The notes under the pieces are model-generated. The model worked only from the letters and a program-made list of their open reading frames with translations, searched no databases and had not been told where the DNA came from. The translations under genes were made by a program, and so were the position numbers. Shown one piece after another: positions 55,903 to 64,000 of a stretch of DNA of 64,000 bases. The number at the start of each line of letters is the position of its first letter. Within the stretch, counting starts at the first letter, position 1. Source of the stretch: Glutamicibacter arilaitensis Re117 (GTDB lineage: Bacteria; Actinomycetota; Actinomycetes; Actinomycetales; Micrococcaceae); the NCBI RefSeq assembly GCF_000197735.1, contig NC_014550.1, positions 1,364,001-1,428,000 on the forward strand, given 5' to 3'.

Positions 55903-56331
55903 TTGTTTGAGATAACCGCACCAGTTCTGATCGCGTTGCTGATCTTGATCGGCATCGCCATGTTCTTTGGCGCCATGGCCGTGCGCCGCATTCAATTGCG
56001 GCGCACGCTGGGCACCTTCGATGCGTCGATCCTTGCGCCTAACGGCAAATGGATCATGGCCATCGGCCGCTACGGCGGAGCGCATCTGGACCTGTTGCGG
56101 TTTTTCTCTGTTTCACCCATCCCCAGCTTCGTTATCGAACGCAGGGGACTGGACATCACCGGACGGCGCGAGCCGACCGATGAGGAAGCCTCGCGGATCC
56201 CGCCGGGCTTCATCATCGTGATGCTGGACCGGAACGGAGAAGAGCTGCTGCTGGCCATGGACTACCGTGACTACACCGGCTTCTCGGCCTGGCTGGAAGC
56301 CGGACCGATTGCCGGAAGCTGGCAGATCTAG
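55903..56331 (+). CDS. DUF2550 domain-containing protein
   Basis: The 142-residue protein has one N-terminal hydrophobic helix and a compact PH-like C-terminal domain (APNGKWIMAIGRYGGAHLDLLRFFS, GLDITGRREP). DUF2550 genes are found directly after atpC in many actinobacteria; the function is unknown. The start is a TTG at 55903; the nearer ATG is out of frame. It is the last gene of the atp cluster before a terminator. Confidence 0.82.
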   Translation: MFEITAPVLIALLILIGIAMFFGAMAVRRIQLRRTLGTFDASILAPNGKWIMAIGRYGGAHLDLLRFFSVSPIPSFVIERRGLDITGRREPTDEEASRIPPGFIIVMLDRNGEELLLAMDYRDYTGFSAWLEAGPIAGSWQI

Positions 56332-56345
56332 AACTTGATAGGAGA

Positions 56346-56377
56346 AACCGCTGTTGCAGATGCAACGGCGGTTTTTT
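56346..56377 (+). terminator. Terminator of the ATP synthase operon
   Basis: AACCGC-T-GTTGC and GCAAC-G-GCGGTT form a stem with an AGAT loop and are followed by a TTTTTT run. It stands just after the DUF2550 gene. Confidence 0.9.
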
Positions 56378-56472
56378 CATGCCCTGGCACCGGCTGCAGT
56401 GAGCAGCAATCCTGGGGTGCGCTCTGTGCGAAACTGCTTGGCTTGCCTCCACGATGGCAGTTGACTGTATCC

Positions 56473-57452
56473 ATGTTGCGGACACTAATCCTGGGCGGTA
56501 CCGGCTGGCTCGGCTCTGAGCTGGCACAGCAATTGGTTGAGGCAGGGCACGAGGTCACCGCGTTGGCCAGGGGAGTAGCCGGCACCGTACCGGACGGGGT
56601 GAGGCTGGTGCGCGCCGACAGGTCATTGCCCGGCGCTTATGACACGGTATCCCGCAGTGAATGGGACGAGGTGATCGAGCTGTCCTATGAGCCTGCATTC
56701 GTCGAAGAAGCACTAGCTGCCCTGTCGGCACACGCCGCGCACTGGACCCTGGTCTCCACCGTCTCGGTGTATGCGAACCAGCAGCAGCCCGCTGCCAACG
56801 AGGACGCGGCCGTGTACGAGCCGAGGGATCTGGGCGACTACGGCCAGGCCAAGGTGGCGGCCGAACGGACTAGCGAACAGGTGTTGGGCGAGCGGTTGCT
56901 GATTGCCCGCCCCGGACTGATTACCGGTCCCAAGGACCCAACCGATCGCTTCTCCTACTGGGTTTCGCGTCTGGCGCTGGCCGGTGCCGCACAGGTGCTC
57001 ACCCCGGCGGTGCAAGGCAGGTATGTTCAGGTGATCGACGTGCGCGACGTTGCGGCATGGATTATCGATGCAGGACAGCGTGAACTGCAGGGTGTGGTCA
57101 ATGTCGTGGGAACGCCCCGGCCGCTCGCTGATGTGCTGGATACCGCAGCACAGGTGGCAGGTTTTACCGGCGAGCTGGTGGCCGCCGAAGACCAGTGGCT
57201 GCAGGATCACCAAGTCAGCTATTGGCCAGGAGAGCGTTCCCTGCCGCTGTGGCTTCCACGCGAAGATTTTGGCTTCTTGCAGCGCGGGAATCAGCGCTAC
57301 AAGTCAGCTGCTGGCCCGGAACGGGACATGACGGACTTGCTGGCAGATATCCTGGCTGATGAACGGGCTCGCGCACTGGACCGCGAGCGGCGTGCTGGCC
57401 TGGACCGGGGCAAGAACTGGAACTGCTGGCAGAGCTTGCCCGCCGGGGCTAG
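56473..57452 (+). CDS. NAD-dependent epimerase/dehydratase family protein, 3' frameshift
   Basis: The protein begins MLRTLILGGTGWLGSELAQQ, an N-terminal Rossmann fold of the extended SDR family; the YxxxK is in DYGQAKVAAE, a changed version. In the given sequence the frame runs on to 57594 and gives a tail unlike any such protein. If one base is inserted in the CGGGGC run near 57405-57410, the frame ends as QELELLAELARRG with a stop at 57450-57452, six bases before the convergent nagA stop. I give that end as the natural one. The substrate is unknown. Confidence 0.75.
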
Positions 57453-57457
57453 GCGTC

Positions 57458-58666
57458 CTAGAGGTATTCGCCCTTGCGGATCGTCTGGACCAGCTGCAGG
57501 TCAGCGTCCAGGACCAGCGCATCGGCGGCGAATCCATAGTGCAGCGACCCTACCTCATCGGCCAGGCCGATCAGCGAGGCCGGGATGGCAGTAGCCGAGG
57601 TGACGGCCTGAACCGGTGAGACGCCGGCCTGCACAGCACGCTGGAGAACCTCAAGCAGCGTGCAGGTTCCTCCGGCCAGGGAATTGTCGCTGGCAAGCCG
57701 TGCCTGCCCCATGGCCACGTTCACTTCCTGCGGGCCGAGGGTGTATTGGCCATCAGCCAAGCCGGTAGCGGCCATGGAGTCGCTGACCAGCAAGATGTTC
57801 TCCGCGCCGACCAGGCGGTAGACCAAGCGCACGGTGTCAGGGGACAGATGGACCCCGTCTGCGATCAGTTCCACGAAGGCATTGCGGTTCACCGCCTCTT
57901 CCAGGCAGGCAGCCACCGGTCCGGGCTCGCGGTGGTGCAGGGGAGGCATGCCGTTGAACAGGTGGGTGACCGTGGGACGTTCGGTAAATCCATCCACTCC
58001 GGCGCTGCGCAGCTGCTCACGGGCAAAGCGCAGGGAATCTGCGGTGCACTGGGCGCTGGCGTTGGTGTGTCCCAGCGAGGGGACCACGCCCTGGGAGACG
58101 AGCTGTTCAATGAGCTCCTCGCTGCCGGCCAGCTCGGGAGCATAGGTCATGGTACGCAGCTGGCCGCGGCTGGCGGCTACCAGCTCGGAGACGAAATCGG
58201 GATCCGGGGCCTGCAGATAGCGCGGATCCTGGGCGCCGCAACGCGCTTCGGACAGGAACGGGCCCTCGGCATGGATGCCGGCGATCTGCCCTGCCTCGGC
58301 TAATTCGGCCAGCAGCTCTGCTGCTTCGATCATCGCGGTCGGCTCGGCGGTGACCAGCGAGGCGAGCAGGGTGGTAGTACCCGAGCGGTGCAGGTGGGCG
58401 ATTGCCTTGGCAGCACTTGAATGATCTGGTGCCGAGAAATCGGCACCGAGTGCACCATGGCAGTGTAGGTCGATCAGGCCCGGAATAATGATGGAGCCGG
58501 GAGCCACCTCGCGCACCGGATACTGATCAGCATCGGCCAGGGCGTTGAAGTCATCGCGGTTGCCGGCAAAACGAATGCGGTCTCCGTCCACGGCGAGCAC
58601 GCCATCGGTGACCTTGAGACCATCGGAGATGAGGGTTGCGTAAAGGGCGTAGCGCGTCGTAGTCAT
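57458..58666 (-). CDS. nagA: N-acetylglucosamine-6-phosphate deacetylase
   Basis: NagA deacetylates GlcNAc-6-phosphate in amino sugar use and cell wall recycling. The 402-residue amidohydrolase has the metal-site HxH (DLHCHGALG, His 68 and 70), GIHAEGPFLSE, SLGHTNAS, the HLFNGMPPLHHREPG motif and the catalytic Asp in LVSDSMAATG. It is convergent with the epimerase gene and stands alone; no nagB lies beside it in this window. Confidence 0.93.
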   Translation of the reverse strand: MTTTRYALYATLISDGLKVTDGVLAVDGDRIRFAGNRDDFNALADADQYPVREVAPGSIIIPGLIDLHCHGALGADFSAPDHSSAAKAIAHLHRSGTTTLLASLVTAEPTAMIEAAELLAELAEAGQIAGIHAEGPFLSEARCGAQDPRYLQAPDPDFVSELVAASRGQLRTMTYAPELAGSEELIEQLVSQGVVPSLGHTNASAQCTADSLRFAREQLRSAGVDGFTERPTVTHLFNGMPPLHHREPGPVAACLEEAVNRNAFVELIADGVHLSPDTVRLVYRLVGAENILLVSDSMAATGLADGQYTLGPQEVNVAMGQARLASDNSLAGGTCTLLEVLQRAVQAGVSPVQAVTSATAIPASLIGLADEVGSLHYGFAADALVLDADLQLVQTIRKGEYL

Positions 58667-58845
58667 GTTCCCAGCTTAGAAGAGAGAACGCGTCCAGTCA
58701 CCGGCTGGGGCCAATAATCTCTAAGCGGACTTGGCGGTTAGCGCGCGTTGGGTTCACCGTGCCTTTGGAAACAGCGCGGAACCGGTGTTCACGCCAAGGT
58801 GCACGGTCCGCAGATAGGTGCTGAGTACCGCCTTTGGGACTCAGG

Positions 58846-59592
58846 CTAGCTGCTGGTTCCAGACGGTGGCTGCCGGGATGGATCAGCGCCGGCAGCCAAG
58901 CGCCGCAGCGTCTGGGTAGCACTATTCTTTTCACCGGCCTGCGCTTGCGCTTGGCGGGCAGCCTGAGCCGCCGCCTGATGTTCCTTCACGCTGCCGAATC
59001 TGTTCTTCATTGCCCGGTAGACCTTGCGGAACATGCGGTAGAGGAAGAACCCGATCAGCACGGCGGCCAACCCGAGCGCGGCAGCCAAGACCGGCAGCAG
59101 CACGGCTGCGAAGACGAGGATCAGTGCGCCGAAATCTTCGATGAGGCTGCGGATCCACTGGGTGATCGGTTCGGGCACGACATTGGTCGCTGCAGTGACC
59201 GAGGATTTGCCCAAGCTCACCGACAGTGCGGAGCCGGCCCCGAGCAGTCCGGTCAGGATGGCAACTTCCACGCCAGAATTTGCTCCCAGTCCAATGCCTA
59301 CGAGGGCACCGAAAATGGGCCGCAGCCACACCGAGATGGATTCCATCGATAAATTCAAGAACGGAATCTTATCGACACCGGCCTCGCCGATCGCAAGCAC
59401 CGCACAGATTCCCAGAACCCACGGGTTGGTGATGCTTTCAGGAATCTGCCTGGCCGCAGAGGAAATCATTTCCGGCGCAGTATCTGGAATCGCCAGTCCC
59501 GCGATACCCAGGGCCAAAACCGTGAAATAAGGACGCAGGCCCGCAGCTGAACCGCTGCCAATGGCCATGAGCGAAGCTGTCAGCGGATCCAA
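58846..59592 (-). CDS. DUF4126 family membrane protein
   Basis: The 248-residue membrane protein has about six hydrophobic segments and the DUF4126 pattern (SLMAIGSGSAAGLRPYFTVLALG, LAIGEAGVDKIPFLNL, LGANSGVEVAILTGLLGAG), followed by a basic and Gln/Ala-rich cytosolic tail. Function unknown. The TTG at 59592 was chosen because AGGAGG lies just four bases before it; the frame is open further to 59640. The 179-base gap to nagA contains no gene that I can see. Confidence 0.78.
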   Translation of the reverse strand: MDPLTASLMAIGSGSAAGLRPYFTVLALGIAGLAIPDTAPEMISSAARQIPESITNPWVLGICAVLAIGEAGVDKIPFLNLSMESISVWLRPIFGALVGIGLGANSGVEVAILTGLLGAGSALSVSLGKSSVTAATNVVPEPITQWIRSLIEDFGALILVFAAVLLPVLAAALGLAAVLIGFFLYRMFRKVYRAMKNRFGSVKEHQAAAQAARQAQAQAGEKNSATQTLRRLAAGADPSRQPPSGTSS

Positions 59593-59755
59593 TTGTCCTC
59601 CTGGGCGAAGTTGCTTGGTGCGCTGGCGCACCAAGCACAAGGGCTGGTGGAGAACAGATTAGCAGCTGGGACGGTAGTACGAGCCGGAACCAAGAGTGGC
59701 ACGCGGCGCAGAATCCCAAAAGGTCGTGCTGCCGCGAGGGACAGCAAGTGAAAGC

Positions 59756-60451
59756 TTAGAAGAGGCGTCCGGCCGAGTCGTCCACGCCGCGCATGGCGTC
59801 GTAGTCCAGTGTCAGGCAACGGATTCCGCGGTCCTCAGCCAAGGTACGTGCCTGCGGCTTGATCTGCTGGGCGGCAAAAACACCGGTCACTGGCTTGAGC
59901 AGGGGATCGCGGTTCAGCAGTTCCAAGTAACGGGTTAGCTGTTCCACGCCATCGATGTCGCCGCGGCGCTTGAGCTCCACGGCCACGGTGGCACCCTTGG
60001 CATCGCGAGCCAAGATGTCTACCGGGCCGATGGCGGTCATGTATTCGCGGCGGATCAACTGGTGCCCGGTGCCCAGCAGCTCGATCTGTTCGGCCAGCAG
60101 GCGCTGCAGGTCAGCTTCCACGCCATCCTTGATCAGCCCCGGATCGGTGCCCAGGATGTGGGCCGAGTCGTGCTCGAAGCTGTGGAAGTTGATGGTCAGC
60201 TTGTCATCGGTCTTCGCGCTGGACACAGTCCAGGTCGCGGTGGCGCCCATGGCTGCGGCATCCTCGCCTGGCTCGACCTCATGCAGGGTCAGCGGTGGAT
60301 TCATCCAGTTCAGCGGCTTGTAGCTGCCGCCATCTGAGTGAATGAGAACCGAACCGTCGGCCTTGACCATGATCAAACGGGTCGCCAAGGGAAGGTGGGC
60401 TCGAAGACGGCCCTCGTAATCAACTGAACACTTTGCTACCACTAAACGCAC
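59756..60451 (-). CDS. nucS: Mismatch-specific endonuclease NucS
   Basis: NucS (EndoMS) cuts mismatched DNA and replaces MutS/MutL repair in actinobacteria and archaea. The 231-residue protein has the N-terminal dimerisation domain ([34 protein letters not shown]) and the RecB-like nuclease domain ([31 protein letters not shown]). The GTG at 60451 was chosen because the usual beginning [10 protein letters not shown] starts there. Confidence 0.93.
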   Translation of the reverse strand: MRLVVAKCSVDYEGRLRAHLPLATRLIMVKADGSVLIHSDGGSYKPLNWMNPPLTLHEVEPGEDAAAMGATATWTVSSAKTDDKLTINFHSFEHDSAHILGTDPGLIKDGVEADLQRLLAEQIELLGTGHQLIRREYMTAIGPVDILARDAKGATVAVELKRRGDIDGVEQLTRYLELLNRDPLLKPVTGVFAAQQIKPQARTLAEDRGIRCLTLDYDAMRGVDDSAGRLF

Positions 60452-60510
60452 CCCACACACTTTACTAGCTGGTTGCGACTTGTGCCGGGAGATACGGCAT
60501 GATTAATGAC

Positions 60511-60882
60511 ATGCCACGTTCCAACCGCCCGCGCCGTTCCAATAACTCCCGTCCCGCCAAGGGGCGGAACCAAGGGTCAGGCTCCGGTTTCCGCGATGGC
60601 GGGCAGGACGACGGATCGGACCAGGAAGAGTGGATGCAGCGTGCCCGCTTCGGCGTGGTGCTTCGCCAGGACGCGCCCGATGGTCAATGGCATGTACGCA
60701 AGATTGCGCCGCTAAACGCCAATAAGACCTATACCTGCCCGGGCTGCCACCGTCCCATCGGCATCGGTGTGGCCCATGTGGTGGCTTGGCGGGCAGATCA
60801 CTGGTCCGGCGATGACGCGGCAGCCAATGCGCGCCGTCACTGGCACCCGCACTGCTGGGAAACCCGCTCTTACCGGTACTGA
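60511..60882 (+). CDS. Small Cys/His-containing protein (often labelled ATP/GTP-binding)
   Basis: The 123-residue protein has a basic, disordered N-terminus (MPRSNRPRRSNNSRPAKGR) and a C-terminal domain with CPGCHRPI ... HVVAW ... RHWHPHCW, a Cys/His arrangement that looks like a zinc site or a reduced HNH fold. Such proteins sit near nucS in actinobacteria. Function unknown. The ATG at 60511 was chosen, since the frame begins with MINDM at 60499 and the second ATG is the one usually used. Confidence 0.72.
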   Translation: MPRSNRPRRSNNSRPAKGRNQGSGSGFRDGGQDDGSDQEEWMQRARFGVVLRQDAPDGQWHVRKIAPLNANKTYTCPGCHRPIGIGVAHVVAWRADHWSGDDAAANARRHWHPHCWETRSYRY

Positions 60883-60904
60883 GCGCTCACGCTATGTACG
60901 ACTG

Positions 60905-62275
60905 CTACCGGCGGTCCTGCCGTGCGACGAAGACTTCGTGCAGCAAGATCATGGCGCTGGCTGCGACCGGGATGGCCATCAGCGCGCCGGTAACCCCGGC
61001 CAGCGAGCCTCCGGCAATTACCGAGATCACGGCGACGGCGCCCGGTAGTGCCACCGCGCGGCGCATGATGCGAGGCGAAACGAAGTACGCCTCGATCTGC
61101 AGGTAGCCGAAGTAGCAGATCGCATAAATCAAGGCGGTCTGCCAGCCCAAGGACAAGGTCACCAGGGTTACCAGCACCCCGGCGATGACTCCGCCGACCA
61201 GCGGGATGAAAGCCAGCAACGCCACCAGCAAGGTGAGCAGGGCGGTAAACGGAACGCCCAGGATGCTCATCAGGATCAAGGCCAGCAGGCAGTTCAATAT
61301 CGCCACCGTGGCTTGGCCCATCACGTAGTTGCCCACCGAACGGGTAATGCGCACGGTCAGCTCGGCGACGCGCTCGCGCTTGGAGCGCGGGGTCAGGCGC
61401 AGGGAGAAGCTCATCATGCCCGGCAGGGAAGCCAAGAAGTAAATGGCCAGCACCAGCACGATCAGCACGCCGAACATGGACTGGGCGACGGTCTGCGAGA
61501 CACCCAGTACGCCGCCGAAGACATTGGTCACCGCGCCGGAATCGCCAAAGAAACGGTCGACTTCGGTCATGATGCGCTCGGAGACCGCATATTGCCGGTC
61601 AATTTCCACAACCCATTCGCTCTTGAGGAAATCGTCGACGATTTCCGGAGCGCGGGTGATGAAGGCGGTGATCTGGTTGACCAGGGTAGGGATGATCAGG
61701 GCCATGAAGCCGCCGAAGATCGCTAGCAGGCTGACCATGGTTGCGGCCACGGCCAGCGGACGGGACAGGCCCCTGCGCATCAGGAAGCGCACAATCGGAT
61801 CAAGGCCCAAGGCGATGAACAGCGCGATGGCAATCCAGGTCATCAGCGAACCGACATTGGTCAGCAGGTAGAAGCCGCCTAAGGCAATGCCCACACCGAT
61901 GGTGCCCAAGAAGCCCATGGCGATTGGATGCAACGCCGGGATCGGTTCGGGGGAGCCTTCCAAGAGGGCGGCCGATTCCTCGCCGGGCGCTGGAGCGTGC
62001 TGGGGGTTATTGAGAATCTTGCCCACTTTACCGGCAATCTTCTTGGTCCATCCTTCGCGCACATCGTCATTGGACGTGGGGGTGGAAGCTGGGGAGCGCG
62101 GGACCTGCGCAGCAGGAGAAGCTGGGCTCGCTGGCTGGGAATTTGCCTCATGCGGCTGGGAATGCGCTGGGGATTCCTGCCCGGAAGCAACTGGCTTGGC
62201 TGCGTGCTCCGAACCGTCCAAACTCTTCTCTGGCGCGTGCTTATTGCGATGCGGGCGCGGTTGATCTTGCTCCAT
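60905..62275 (-). CDS. AI-2E family transporter
   Basis: The 456-residue membrane protein has a Pro/Ala/Ser-rich N-terminal part (to about residue 100) and eight or so hydrophobic segments with the AI-2E/PerM-type motifs (GLDPIVRFLMRRGLSRPLAV, LLALVALLAFIPLVGGVIAGV-like region near the C-terminus). Family members include autoinducer-2 exporters and sodium/proton antiporters; the substrate here is not known. It is convergent with the small gene at 60511. Confidence 0.88.
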   Translation of the reverse strand: MEQDQPRPHRNKHAPEKSLDGSEHAAKPVASGQESPAHSQPHEANSQPASPASPAAQVPRSPASTPTSNDDVREGWTKKIAGKVGKILNNPQHAPAPGEESAALLEGSPEPIPALHPIAMGFLGTIGVGIALGGFYLLTNVGSLMTWIAIALFIALGLDPIVRFLMRRGLSRPLAVAATMVSLLAIFGGFMALIIPTLVNQITAFITRAPEIVDDFLKSEWVVEIDRQYAVSERIMTEVDRFFGDSGAVTNVFGGVLGVSQTVAQSMFGVLIVLVLAIYFLASLPGMMSFSLRLTPRSKRERVAELTVRITRSVGNYVMGQATVAILNCLLALILMSILGVPFTALLTLLVALLAFIPLVGGVIAGVLVTLVTLSLGWQTALIYAICYFGYLQIEAYFVSPRIMRRAVALPGAVAVISVIAGGSLAGVTGALMAIPVAASAMILLHEVFVARQDRR

Positions 62276-62436
62276 GGGTCAGAGCATATCGCGCGGAGGT
62301 GACTATTAAGTGGTTCAAGACACTGTGGACTTCGGTTGTTGAGCCAGTTCACAGGCATGGAACGGAACCACGATTGGCTTGGACTCGTTAGACTTGTCAA
62401 AGAACAGCTGTGAGACGTAGGCGAATAGGTGAACCT

Positions 62437-64000
62437 GTGCGAAAAGTAATCTCCGTGATCGCGATGCTGCTGGGGGCTGCGGCCCTGGTAGTCGGCATCG
62501 GACAGAAGACCTTTTGGGCTCCGCCCGAAACGGTCACTGCGAACATGCCGCAATTGACTGATGAGGCACCGCTGACCCTGATTGAATCCTCGGTCAACTC
62601 CCCAAAGCTTGATCCAGTGGAACTGGTGATTACTGCAAAGGGCGAATTCACCGCTTCCTTGGGTCGCGACTATGACGTCGCAGCCTGGATCGGCGATGCA
62701 GCGCATGTGTCGGTGACTGGTATCGATACCGAAAACCACAAGATGATCGCCGAATACACCAAGGGCAAGGGCGAAGTGCCAAACCCTGCTGGCGCTGACA
62801 TCTTCTTCGACTCGCAGACCGCTGACAAGACCATGACTTACCGCTGGACTGCTCCAGACACCGGGGACTGGTCCCTGCTGCTGGCCGCAGGTGGAAAGGA
62901 TGCCGCTCCGGTGGATATCTCGGTAACCTACGCCAACGATGACGCCATGCCATTTGCCGTGCCTTTGATCATTGCCGGCTCCGTGCTGCTGGTCTTCGGC
63001 CTGGCCCTGCTGATCATGCGCCCGGCAAAGCCTAAGACCGGAACGAACACCCAGCACTCGGTAGCAGTCGCTGCCGTTCTTGCGCTGGCGATCTCCGGTG
63101 TTTCGCTGCCTATGGCCCCAAGCGATGATTCCAGCGCCAGCCCGTCGGAATCTGCCCAGAAGTCCGATGAAGCCAAGAAATCCGATGACTCCAAGAAGCC
63201 AGAGGATGAGAAGGCGTCTGAAGAAGCACCGAGCTCCGCATCGGCTTCTTCCTCGGTTGAAGAAACCGCCAGCTTCCCGGTGATCACCGAAGAGCAGCTC
63301 AAGCGCGTGCTTGCAGATGCCCAGGAACAGATCTCCAAGGCAGATGACAAGACCAGCTCCAAGGCATTGGACTCCCGCAGTGCAGGGGCATTCAAGTACC
63401 TGCGCAACAAGCGCTACGAGATGCTCAAGGAAAAGTTCAAGGTAGACAAGCCACTGGCACTGACCACCCAGGTCATCCGTTCCGCAGCAGTGCCGAACGC
63501 CAGCGAAGCGAAATTCCCGCGAGTGATCTCCGTAGTCACCGCGAAGAACAACGACGCAGATACCTTGCCACAGGCACTGACCCTGGTGCAAGAGAACGCC
63601 CGCGATAACTTCAAGGTTGTCTTCGCCGGGCAGATGCTGCCGAACTCCACCTTCCCAGGCATCGCAGTGGGCGATCCATCCACCACCCAGCTGAAGGCTG
63701 ATTCCAAGGGCCTGCAGATGACCCCGGAGAAGGCATTGGAAGCACTGGCCAAGGTGCTCAGCGATGACGGCGCCAAGGAAAAGAGCAAGTTCGCCAAGTC
63801 GGACTTCATCGCTGCAGTGCATTCGGCACAGAAGGATGAAGCCAAGGCTGCCAACGAAGCGAAGGTGACCTACAAGCGCAGCGTCACCGAGGGGGACACC
63901 AAGGTCGTTTCCACCCCTGATGGCGGAGCGATTGTCACCGGCAAGCTGAACAACAAGGCACGCTTCATCCGCACCGAAGATGCGGATCCGCTGGAGAGCA
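62437..64000 (+). CDS. Large membrane protein, 5' part (cut by window edge)
   Basis: From the GTG at 62437 the frame stays open to the window end (521 codons). It has a hydrophobic N-terminal helix, an extracellular beta-rich domain (about residues 30-165), a second membrane helix (about 170-190), a third hydrophobic segment (about 207-225), then a Ser/Asp/Lys/Glu-rich linker, and further extracellular domains (VITEEQLKRVLADAQEQISK, RVISVVTAKNNDADTLPQ). No family is recognised with confidence. The ribosome binding site is AGGTGA. Gene order after the edge is not visible. Confidence 0.7.
   Translation, partial: MRKVISVIAMLLGAAALVVGIGQKTFWAPPETVTANMPQLTDEAPLTLIESSVNSPKLDPVELVITAKGEFTASLGRDYDVAAWIGDAAHVSVTGIDTENHKMIAEYTKGKGEVPNPAGADIFFDSQTADKTMTYRWTAPDTGDWSLLLAAGGKDAAPVDISVTYANDDAMPFAVPLIIAGSVLLVFGLALLIMRPAKPKTGTNTQHSVAVAAVLALAISGVSLPMAPSDDSSASPSESAQKSDEAKKSDDSKKPEDEKASEEAPSSASASSSVEETASFPVITEEQLKRVLADAQEQISKADDKTSSKALDSRSAGAFKYLRNKRYEMLKEKFKVDKPLALTTQVIRSAAVPNASEAKFPRVISVVTAKNNDADTLPQALTLVQENARDNFKVVFAGQMLPNSTFPGIAVGDPSTTQLKADSKGLQMTPEKALEALAKVLSDDGAKEKSKFAKSDFIAAVHSAQKDEAKAANEAKVTYKRSVTEGDTKVVSTPDGGAIVTGKLNNKARFIRTEDADPLES

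Overview
The window is a high-GC actinobacterial chromosome segment, most likely from a Micrococcaceae member (Arthrobacter/Glutamicibacter-like; this is inference). The evidence is an actinobacterial gene set: a SigR-type sigma factor with a zinc-binding RsrA-type anti-sigma factor, an E2/E1-fused 2-oxoglutarate dehydrogenase (Kgd/OdhA type), NucS, the 24-residue ribosomal protein bL37, a Rho factor with a very large Arg/Asn/Asp-rich insertion, a mycothiol-dependent maleylpyruvate isomerase-like protein, and DUF2550 directly after the ATP synthase operon. GTG and TTG starts are frequent.

Layout. 1-780: the end of a decayed IS256-family transposase, a non-coding stretch of small hairpins, a tmRNA-3'-end-like relic and a strong terminator. 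784-6620: DUF2568 protein, then a minus-strand run (read from right to left) of aroA, rsgA, hisN, a DtxR/MntR-type regulator, a universal-stress-like protein and two fluoride-channel subunits. 6716-8644: divergent sigR-rsrA under a sigma-R-type promoter, then bL37 and a degenerate SGNH protein on the minus strand. 8861-12613: kgd. 13043-17976: two CorC/HlyC-type membrane proteins, a zinc/manganese-type ABC transporter (ATPase and permease, no binding protein) and an MDMPI-like protein. 18044-26542: HNH nuclease, Fur/Zur regulator, MBL hydrolase, rhodanese, HIT protein, a small unknown protein and hrpA. 26941-29740: lipoprotein, permease and ATPase of an ABC importer. 29.8-33.8 kb: a visibly different accessory patch holding two 167-residue paralogues of unknown family, an MFS exporter, a GNAT protein without a normal start, and decayed HAD and possible DHFR-like genes. 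33781-34702: VIT1-type transporter and tRNA-Arg(CCG). 34869-41393: argS-lysA-hom-thrC-thrB, the aspartate-family amino acid cluster. 41728-47958: rho, prfA, prmC, tsaC/sua5-type gene and a WecA-type transferase. 48128-56331: an atpI-like gene, complete atpBEFHAGDC and DUF2550. 56473-64000: NAD-dependent epimerase with a 3' frameshift, nagA, DUF4126, nucS, a small Cys/His protein, an AI-2E-type transporter and the 5' part of a large membrane protein cut by the window edge.

Most of the window is core metabolism, translation and energy conversion. I did not find a clear, wholly new multi-gene system. The points most worth a second look are: the sigR promoter placed to give a leaderless, N-terminally extended isoform; the operator-like palindromes before the metal transporter and in the HNH gene promoter; the paralogue pair in the accessory patch; the 21-bp repeats in rho; and several broken or start-less genes (aroA start, GNAT, HAD, epimerase 3' end).
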